This document shows, piece by piece, positions 1 to 4,897 of a DNA stretch of 7,038 nucleotides. The stretch lies in the NCBI GenBank assembly GCA_903909295.1, contig CAIVVG010000096.1, positions 1-7,038 on the forward strand, given 5' to 3'. The stretch is from an uncultured Chlamydiae bacterium (lineage in GTDB: Bacteria > Chlamydiota > Chlamydiia > Chlamydiales > SM23-39). Position 1 is the stretch's first letter, and the number at the start of each line of letters is the position of its first letter. Position numbers and translations under genes: made by a program. Below the pieces are notes generated by a model that saw nothing but the letters and a program-made list of their open reading frames with translations, searched no databases and had not been told where the DNA came from.

Positions 1-1
1 T

Positions 2-775
2 CATGCCCACTTGAGTGACATAGAGCCCATTGAGCCGATTTTGGAGCGGGCTCTTGCCGCCAACGTAACGCGCATTTTAAATATTTGCACAGATCCATCC
101 ACTTTGACGCGAGGGTTACAGCTCGCCGCCCAATATCCCCAAATTCTCAATGCGGGAGCGACCACGCCGCACGATGTGGAAAAAGAGGGTGTACTCGCTT
201 TTCCAGTCTTTGCTGAAGCGGCCCGATCGGGGCAGCTTGTAGCTGTGGGGGAAACGGGGCTCGATTATTACTACAAGGAACTGGACCGGAGCGTACAGAA
301 ACAGTTTCTGATTCAGTATCTCCACTTAGCGGCGGAGTGTGAGCTGCCGGTGATTTTTCATTGTAGGGAGGCGTTTGCCGATCTCTTTGAGATTGTGGAT
401 GGGGAGTACCCTAAAAAAGCCCCGGCTGTCGTCCACTGCTTTACAGGAACGGTGGCTGAGGCGGAGCGGGTGATTGAGCGGGGCTGGTATCTTTCTTTGA
501 GCGGGATCGTGACATTTAAAAATAGCGAGATGCTCCGTCGCGTGGCGCGGTGGGTGCCGCTGGAGCAGTTGCTCATTGAAACGGACGCCCCTTTTTTGGC
601 GCCTCAAAGTCACCGGGGACAGCCCAATGAGCCAGCTTTTGTAGTGGAGACGGCGGCTTGTATCGCAAATGCTAAGGGGATTTCCGTTGGAGAGGTGGCT
701 CGGGCGACGTTCGACAACGCGAGCCGTCTTTTTAGTGAGTCAAGGAAAATCGATGGTAACGATATAACGATATAA
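2..775 (+). CDS. tatD: TatD-family metal-dependent DNase (5' end cut by window)
   Basis: This gene encodes a TatD/YcfH-type metal-dependent hydrolase (amidohydrolase-like TIM barrel). Characterised members are cytosolic Mg2+-dependent 3'-5' DNases linked to DNA repair. The frame is open from base 2, and the first visible residues are His-Ala-His-Leu, the HxH metal-binding motif that normally follows only a few N-terminal residues. The true start is therefore just outside the window, and the TTG at 11 is not the start. In visible numbering (257 aa) the other ligands are present: Glu84 in GETGLDY, His120 in FHCRE, His145 in VHCFTG and Asp195 in ETDAPFLAP, followed by the family's HRGQPNEP segment. 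Length fits the family. The last eight codons (IDGNDITI) and the stop fall inside an inverted repeat, so the C-terminal tail is probably supplied by that element. It lies upstream of sdhCAB, as I recall it does in Chlamydia. Family assignment is very secure; the symbol is generic. Confidence 0.95.
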   Translation, partial: HAHLSDIEPIEPILERALAANVTRILNICTDPSTLTRGLQLAAQYPQILNAGATTPHDVEKEGVLAFPVFAEAARSGQLVAVGETGLDYYYKELDRSVQKQFLIQYLHLAAECELPVIFHCREAFADLFEIVDGEYPKKAPAVVHCFTGTVAEAERVIERGWYLSLSGIVTFKNSEMLRRVARWVPLEQLLIETDAPFLAPQSHRGQPNEPAFVVETAACIANAKGISVGEVARATFDNASRLFSESRKIDGNDITI

Positions 776-866
776 CGATAAAAATATTCTCGTCGCCGCT
801 CTGCGGCGATGCGGCAAAGTCGCAGATGTTTTTTTCTATCGTTATATCGTTACATCGTTACCATCG
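751..866. repeat. Inverted-repeat element (30-nt arms) at the tatD 3' end
   Basis: The arms at 751-780 and 837-866 are inverted copies matching at 29 of 30 positions; the one difference is A/G at the 14th base. Weaker A/T-rich matching continues on both sides. The arms are made of 8-nt units of the type ACGATATA repeated about three times, so each arm is also a short tandem repeat. The 56-nt interior holds a GC-rich hairpin (791-811) and a T-run (829-835). The element overlaps the last codons and stop of tatD. This looks like a MITE- or REP-like non-coding element, or the emptied remains of a larger one. No transposase is visible. An RNA copy could fold into a very long stem. The structure is certain; its origin is inferred. 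Confidence 0.85.
791..835. terminator. Possible terminator hairpin after tatD
   Basis: Bases 793-799 (TCGCCGC) pair perfectly with 803-809 (GCGGCGA) across a three-base loop. G-T and C-G pairs extend the stem to 791-811. A run of seven T follows at 829-835, which is 17 bases past the stem and so further than in a standard intrinsic terminator. CTGCG at 801-805 can instead pair with CGCAG at 821-825, which lies only 3 bases before the T-run. Together with the outer 30-nt arms this could end tatD transcription before sdhC. The function is an inference. Confidence 0.35.
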
Positions 867-903
867 TTAATTTTCTTGCCGACTCTGAACCTCATTTTTC
901 TTG

Positions 904-932
904 TTGTCAAATTTTAAAAAACTCCTTACAAC
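904..932 (+). promoter_or_regulatory. Candidate sigma-70-type promoter for sdhCAB
   Basis: TTGTCA at 904-909 matches 5 of 6 bases of the -35 consensus. After a 17-bp spacer, TACAAC at 927-932 matches 4 of 6 of the -10 consensus. Transcription would begin at about 938-940, on top of the sdhC start codon, giving a nearly leaderless mRNA. This agrees with the absence of a properly spaced Shine-Dalgarno sequence there. Short motifs like these are common by chance. Confidence 0.25.
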
Positions 933-938
933 GGGGGT

Positions 939-1730
939 ATGTCCACTCGTATCACCCTACTTTCTGGAGAGTTCGCCTGGCGCAGAGTCCATTCGTTGAT
1001 GGGGCTTTGGCTCGTTTTATTCTTGTGCGCTCACTTAATGACGAACTCTCAGGCGGCTTTGTGGCTCGGCGATTATGGGATCGGGTTCATCCGATTGGCC
1101 AATTTGCTCGAATCGATCCCCTATTTACAAGTGGTTGAAGTTTTGTTCTTGGGGTTCCCCATTCTACTCCATATGGGATGGGGAATCCGGAGAGCGTTGC
1201 AGGCAAAGACAAATTCGATGGGAACGAATGGCTCTAAGCCGTCGTTTTCTTACGGGCGCAACAGGGCGTTTACTTGGCAGCGGCTCACTTCTTGGGTTCT
1301 CGCTGTCGGGATGATTGCTCACGTGGTGCAAATGCGCTTTATCAACTACCCAGCAACACGGGTGGTAGATAATCAGGTGGAGTATCTCTCTTCAGTCTCT
1401 TTTGATCCGGCGCTGGGTGCCACGGTAGCGCGACTGCACGTCCAATTGGAGCCGACGGCGCTGGGGGCTCTCACCGTTGTTGCGAGAGATCCAGGAACGG
1501 CTCTTTTATTCATGGTGCGGGAGACCTTTAAGAGCTATTGGATGATCGGTCTCTATACAGTATTTTTGCTGGCTGCGGTGTTTCATGCGGGCAATGGCCT
1601 TTGGACTGCTTTGATCACTTGGGGCGTTCTCCTCTCTTACCGATCGCAAAAGGCTTTTCTCCCAGTCGCGTGGGGTTTGTCAGCTATTTTGGCCTTTTTG
1701 GGACTGGCCGCTATTTGGGGATCCTATTGA
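939..1730 (+). CDS. sdhC: Succinate dehydrogenase cytochrome b membrane subunit
   Basis: This 263-aa protein anchors succinate dehydrogenase in the inner membrane and passes electrons from the iron-sulfur subunit through heme b to quinone. Hydrophobic segments are visible at about residues 19-36, 62-84, 114-133, 199-232 and 239-261. This fits the five-helix, single-subunit cytochrome b558 type (as in Bacillus) rather than the paired SdhC/SdhD type. His18, His32, His78, His128 and His216 lie in or beside these segments and are the candidate heme ligands. The segment WRRVHSLMGLWLVLFLCAHL with the following TNSQA is typical of the chlamydial protein as I remember it. ATG 939 is the only usable start: the frame is closed by TAA at 915-917 and no other ATG, GTG or TTG lies between. 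The GGGGG at 933-937 is only one base from the ATG, too close for a normal Shine-Dalgarno. The stop overlaps the sdhA start by one base (TGATG). No separate sdhD is seen or needed. Confidence 0.93.
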   Translation: MSTRITLLSGEFAWRRVHSLMGLWLVLFLCAHLMTNSQAALWLGDYGIGFIRLANLLESIPYLQVVEVLFLGFPILLHMGWGIRRALQAKTNSMGTNGSKPSFSYGRNRAFTWQRLTSWVLAVGMIAHVVQMRFINYPATRVVDNQVEYLSSVSFDPALGATVARLHVQLEPTALGALTVVARDPGTALLFMVRETFKSYWMIGLYTVFLLAAVFHAGNGLWTALITWGVLLSYRSQKAFLPVAWGLSAILAFLGLAAIWGSY

Positions 1731-3598
1731 TGGAAAAGGTGGTCATTGTTGTGGGGGGCGGTTTAGCGGGGCTCTCTTGCGCCATGAAGCTGGCTGAAAA
1801 GGGGTGCCACGTCAAACTCATCTCTGTGACGGCAGTGCGGAGGTCCCATTCGGTCTGTGCGCAGGGGGGGATCAACATCGCGATCAATCTGAAAGGGGAG
1901 GACGACTCTCCGTTGATCCACGCTTACGATACAATTAAGGGGGGGGATTTTCTCGCCAATCAGCCCCCCGTATTGGAAATGTGCTTGGCCGGGCCGGGTA
2001 TTTTACGCCTCATGGAGCGGATGGGGTGCCCTTTCAACAGAACAGAAGAGGGGCATGTCGATTTTCGTAGATTCGGAGGGACGCTCTACCACCGCACTGC
2101 ATTTTGCGGGGCCTCGACGGGCCAGCAATTGCTCTATTCGCTTGATGAACAGGTGCGTAGATTCGAAGTGAAGGGGCTTGTCGAAAAATTTGAACACCAC
2201 GAATTCCTCCGCTTGATCCTCGACGAAGAGGGTCGCGCTTGCGGGATTGTAATGCACGACCTGTTCAACCTCAAACTCCACGTTCTCAAAGGGGACGCCG
2301 TTGTGATTGCAACGGGGGGTCTCGGCTATATCTACAAGCAGTCGACCAACTCTACTTTTTGTACCGGCGCTGCGAATGGGCGCCTCTACATGCAAGGGAT
2401 GAAGTACGCCAATGGAGAGTTCATTCAGATCCACCCCACCGCGATTCCCGGCGACGATAAAATGAGGCTGATCTCTGAGTCGCTGCGCGGCGAGGGGGGA
2501 AGGGTGTGGGTTCCCGGCAACTCTGCAAAACAGATCCGCTTTCCTGACGGGACTATGCACTCTTGCGGCAAGACGGGAGAGCCTTGGTTTTTCTTGGAAG
2601 AGATGTATCCCTCCTTTGGAAACCTCGTCCCGCGCGATATCGGCTCTCGCGAAGTGCTTCGGGTGTGTGAGTTAGGGCTAGGCGTTGAAGGAAAGGGGCA
2701 AGTTTACCTCGATGTCACCCATCTATCGGCAGAAAAGCACCACAAACTCGCCTCTGTACTCGATATCTACCACAAATTTACTGGGGATGACCCGCGTAAA
2801 AAACCGATGCGCATCTGTCCCGCTTACCACTATACGATGGGAGGGGCTTGGGTCGACTGGCCCGCCGCAGATGACCCCGATCGGATGAGTCGTTTTAGGC
2901 AGATGACTAACCTTCCCGGATGCTTCAACGTGGGTGAGTCCGATTACCAGTACCACGGCGCCAATCGACTAGGGGCCAATTCTCTCCTCTCTTGTATTTT
3001 TGGAGGGCTCGTGACCGGAGGCGAAGTCCCTCGCTACATCGATGGCCTCAAGCGGGAAGTGCGAGAAGCTGTTTTTCACGAGGCGTTGGCTGTGGAAGTG
3101 AGGGAGCAAAAAGCCCTTTTAGAAAAAGAGGGGACCGAAAATATCCACCAGTTACACGCTGAATTGGCAGACTGGATGGTGCGCAATGCAACGGTTAAGC
3201 GAGATAACCCCGATTTGGCCAAGACCCTGGACAAAATCAAGGAACTCCGCGAACGTTACAAGAATGTAGCTCTCGACGACCGAGGGACTGCGCTGAATCA
3301 AACATATGTCTTGGCTAGGCAGTTTCCCTCCATGTTGGAGCTCTCTTTGGTTATCGTGAAGGGGGCGCTGCTGCGCAATGAGTTTCGGGGCGCCCACTAC
3401 AAACCGGAATTCCCCGAGCGCAATGATGAGGAATGGCTCAAAACGACGATTGCCGTATACGACCCTGAGGAACCAGTGATCTCTTACGAACCTATTGACA
3501 CTCGCCACCTCGACCCGATAAAGAGGGATTATACGACAGCCAAAAAGGTAAAGCCCACTTTGAAGAATATACCCAAAAACATCCAGTTGCCCATATGA
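1730..3598 (+). CDS. sdhA: Succinate dehydrogenase flavoprotein subunit
   Basis: This 622-aa catalytic subunit (EC 1.3.5.1) oxidises succinate to fumarate with covalently bound FAD on the cytoplasmic face of the membrane. Visible landmarks are the dinucleotide-binding VVGGGLAGLSCA at 8-19; RRSHSVCAQGG at 37-47, whose His40 is the expected FAD-attachment histidine; HPTAIP at 235-240; SLRGEGG at 251-257, with Arg253 the likely proton-shuttle arginine; PRDIGSR at 301-307; HYTMGG with His367; and the C-terminal FAD-binding stretch from Gly402 (GESDYQYHGANRLGANS). Length is usual for the Bacillus/chlamydia-type SdhA. The frame is open well upstream into sdhC, but the start chosen is ATG 1730. It overlaps the sdhC stop, has GGGG at 1717-1720 nine bases before it, and places the FAD motif directly at the N-terminus. 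All active-site motifs are intact. The gene contains G7 (1864-1870) and G8 (1939-1946) tracts. Confidence 0.97.
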   Translation: MEKVVIVVGGGLAGLSCAMKLAEKGCHVKLISVTAVRRSHSVCAQGGINIAINLKGEDDSPLIHAYDTIKGGDFLANQPPVLEMCLAGPGILRLMERMGCPFNRTEEGHVDFRRFGGTLYHRTAFCGASTGQQLLYSLDEQVRRFEVKGLVEKFEHHEFLRLILDEEGRACGIVMHDLFNLKLHVLKGDAVVIATGGLGYIYKQSTNSTFCTGAANGRLYMQGMKYANGEFIQIHPTAIPGDDKMRLISESLRGEGGRVWVPGNSAKQIRFPDGTMHSCGKTGEPWFFLEEMYPSFGNLVPRDIGSREVLRVCELGLGVEGKGQVYLDVTHLSAEKHHKLASVLDIYHKFTGDDPRKKPMRICPAYHYTMGGAWVDWPAADDPDRMSRFRQMTNLPGCFNVGESDYQYHGANRLGANSLLSCIFGGLVTGGEVPRYIDGLKREVREAVFHEALAVEVREQKALLEKEGTENIHQLHAELADWMVRNATVKRDNPDLAKTLDKIKELRERYKNVALDDRGTALNQTYVLARQFPSMLELSLVIVKGALLRNEFRGAHYKPEFPERNDEEWLKTTIAVYDPEEPVISYEPIDTRHLDPIKRDYTTAKKVKPTLKNIPKNIQLPI

Positions 3599-4362
3599 CC
3601 GTTATCTTTAGAATTTTTAGAGGGGAAGTCGGCAACCAGTACTGGGAAGAATTTGAACTGGCCAGAAAACCCAGCCTGAATGTGATTTCTGCCCTGATGG
3701 AAATCCAGCAAAATCCAGTGAACCGGCAAGGCAAAAAAACAACCCCCGTTGCCTGGGAACAGGGCTGTTTGGAAGAGGTGTGCGGCTCTTGTTCCATGCT
3801 GGTCAATGGGCGCCCCCGTCAGGCTTGTACAGCTCTTGTGGAAACTCTTGTTAGAGAGACAGGGTCCGCCACTATTACCCTGGCCCCCTTCACCAAATTC
3901 CCCCTTATCCGCGATCTTTACGTGGATCGGACCCCGATGTTTGAGGCATTGAAGAAGGTGCGCGCCTGGATCTCTATCGATAGTTCGAATGATACGGGGT
4001 CTTTTGGCCCCTCGATTGCCCCAGAGGTGCAAGAAGCGATGTATGAGCTCTCCACGTGCATGACCTGCGGGTGCTGCAGCGAAAGCTGTCCCCAAGTCAA
4101 TGAAAAATCCCCCTATATGGGCCCTGCGGCGATGTCACAAGTTCGGTTTTTCAATACCAACCCCACAGGGGCCTTGGAAAAATCGGATAGGCTCGAGGCT
4201 GTGGTGGGGGAAGAGGGTATTGCCGGATGCGGGAATGCGCAAAATTGCGCAAAAGTGTGCCCCAAACAAATCCCTTTGACAGAGTCATTGGCCGTGATAG
4301 GCCGAGAAGCCACGCGCCACTCCCTGAAGAAGTTCTTAGGGGTACCCGACCAGAAGCAGTAG
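3595..4362 (+). CDS. sdhB: Succinate dehydrogenase iron-sulfur subunit
   Basis: This 255-aa subunit carries electrons from the SdhA flavin to the SdhC heme and quinone through three clusters. The N-terminal ferredoxin-like domain has the [2Fe-2S] ligands Cys58, Cys63, Cys66 and Cys78 (EQGCLEEVCGSC, then RQAC). The C-terminal domain has STCMTCGCCSESCP at 153-166, where Cys155, Cys158, Cys161 and Cys165 are the likely ligands (Cys160 is extra). A second group follows at Cys212, Cys218 and Cys222 (GCGNAQNCAKVCPK). Together they hold the [4Fe-4S] and [3Fe-4S] clusters. The start ATG 3595 overlaps the sdhA stop as ATGA, so translation is probably coupled; no strong Shine-Dalgarno is visible. The last three codons (AAG CAG TAG) are part of a 10-base motif found again at 4863-4872, beyond the inserted cassette. 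The enzyme is complete with sdhC and sdhA. Confidence 0.96.
   Translation: MTVIFRIFRGEVGNQYWEEFELARKPSLNVISALMEIQQNPVNRQGKKTTPVAWEQGCLEEVCGSCSMLVNGRPRQACTALVETLVRETGSATITLAPFTKFPLIRDLYVDRTPMFEALKKVRAWISIDSSNDTGSFGPSIAPEVQEAMYELSTCMTCGCCSESCPQVNEKSPYMGPAAMSQVRFFNTNPTGALEKSDRLEAVVGEEGIAGCGNAQNCAKVCPKQIPLTESLAVIGREATRHSLKKFLGVPDQKQ
4353..4362 (+). repeat. Left copy of a 10-bp direct repeat flanking the cassette
   Basis: GAAGCAGTAG covers the last codons and stop of sdhB and is repeated exactly at 4863-4872. The two copies bracket the GxxExxY cassette. The gap to the inverted-repeat ends is unequal (9 bases left, 15 right), so this is a weak candidate for a target-site duplication. Confidence 0.4.
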
Positions 4363-4371
4363 CAGGGCTGA

Positions 4372-4440
4372 CGCATTCCCATTTTCTGGGTAGGAAAAAA
4401 ACTTACCGCAGAGACGCGGAGATCGCAGAGGCCGCAGAGG
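4372..4440 (+). repeat. Left terminal inverted repeat of the cassette
   Basis: This arm is the inverted counterpart of 4780-4847. Its inner half (from about 4405) is an imperfect tandem array of four 8-9-nt units: ACCGCAGAG, ACGCGGAG, ATCGCAGAG, GCCGCAGAG. The outer half is non-repetitive with an A7 tract. Paired with the right arm in RNA, it would form a long stem around the GxxExxY coding region. Confidence 0.85.
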
Positions 4441-4481
4441 AATATTCTATTTATTTACTTTTTGAGGCATTATGGCTGTTC

Positions 4482-4817
4482 ATGGATCATCTCATAACTC
4501 AAGAAATCATAGGAGCGGCCATTGAAGTCCACCGACGACCGGGGCCTGGATTGCTCGAATCTACTTATCGCATCGACTTTTTAGTTAAGGGTCAGGTTGT
4601 TGTAGAAATTAAAGCCATTGAAGGCATCTCTCAGATACATGTCGCTCAATTGCTTACATATTTACGGTTGCTCAATCTTCGCAAAGGACGGATACTTAAT
4701 TTCAACGTCTCAGCGCTGAAAGACGGTATAAAACGGGTAAGCAACGAAAAGAGAATAATTCCTACCTCTGATTGTAAAACCTCTGAGACCTCTGCGTTCT
4801 CTGAGTCTCTGCGGTAA
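4482..4817 (+). pseudogene. GxxExxY-family protein with in-frame internal deletion
   Basis: The reading frame (111 aa from ATG 4482) belongs to the GxxExxY family, which is assigned to the PD-(D/E)xK nuclease superfamily; its biological role is not established. The start MDHLITQEIIGAAIEVH is family-typical, followed by the signature G23-L-L-E26-S-T-Y29. Immediately after Tyr29 comes RIDFLVKGQVVVEIKAIEG, which in full-length relatives lies about 34 residues later, after an LxCGY segment. About 100 bp has therefore been lost in frame. Candidate catalytic residues remain (Glu26, Asp32, Glu42 and Lys44 of EIK, Gln56), as does the end QLLTYLRLLNL...LNFNV..LKDGIKRV. The missing piece should hold part of the core sheet, so activity is doubtful. 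The last 12 or so residues are encoded by the right inverted repeat. GAGG at 4464-4467 is 14 bases from the ATG, so initiation is weak. Called a pseudogene, though the frame is open. Confidence 0.75.
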
Positions 4818-4847
4818 ATTTTTTTCTACCCAGAAAAGGGGAATGCG
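4780..4847 (-). repeat. Right terminal inverted repeat of the cassette
   Basis: This is the reverse-complement partner of 4372-4440. It encodes the final codons and stop (TAA 4815-4817) of the GxxExxY frame. The tandem-unit part is more diverged here than in the left arm, while the outer 20 bases are nearly identical. Confidence 0.85.
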
Positions 4848-4862
4848 GTGCACCTTTACGTT

Positions 4863-4872
4863 GAAGCAGTAG
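4863..4872 (+). repeat. Right copy of the 10-bp direct repeat
   Basis: GAAGCAGTAG is identical to 4353-4362 at the sdhB stop. It sits 15 bases outside the right inverted repeat and 25 bases before the glycosyltransferase start. It may be a duplicated target or chance. Confidence 0.4.
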
Positions 4873-4897
4873 ATTTTTAATCTCTGGGTATTGGACA

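Larger units (their letters stand above)
4372..4847. mobile_element. TIR-bounded cassette carrying a GxxExxY gene
   Basis: About 476 bp is bounded by inverted repeats of about 68 nt (4372-4440 and 4780-4847). They match at roughly 90%, with about seven mismatches and one indel. Each end starts CGCATTCCC, then TTTTCTGGGTAG, an A-run, TTACCGCAGAGAC, and 8-9-nt units resembling NCGCAGAG. Between the arms is a single, internally deleted GxxExxY-family gene and no transposase. From general knowledge, genes of this family in many phyla are flanked by similar GCAGAG-type tandem repeats, which suggests a cassette mobilised in trans. It begins nine bases after the sdhB stop and so separates sdhB from the next gene. 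Boundaries are read from where the two arms stop matching. Confidence 0.7.

Noticed and set aside
809..1138. 109-codon + strand open frame starting in the repeat and overlapping sdhC
   Set aside because: It begins in the inverted-repeat interior and then reads sdhC out of frame. The sdhC frame carries the conserved heme histidines and transmembrane segments.
1538..1729. N-terminal extension of the sdhA frame by 64 codons into sdhC
   Set aside because: The extra residues lie wholly within the well-supported sdhC coding region in another frame. ATG 1730 has a Shine-Dalgarno and puts the FAD motif at the N-terminus as in the family.
2003..2560. 185-codon minus-strand open frame opposite sdhA
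   Set aside because: It is a shadow of the codon structure of sdhA, with no family resemblance.
3529..4095. 188-codon minus-strand open frame antisense to the sdhA/sdhB junction
   Set aside because: It lies opposite two intact conserved genes, and its translation is low-complexity, with no recognisable family and no start signals.
4372..4440. CRISPR-like array in the GCAGAG tandem units
   Set aside because: Units are 8-9 nt with no spacers and are mirrored as an inverted repeat; this is a terminal repeat, not a CRISPR.
4227..4481. Upstream extension of the GxxExxY frame across the sdhB end and the left inverted repeat
   Set aside because: The residues before Met at 4482 read sdhB and the repeat out of frame; family homology begins at MDHLITQEII.
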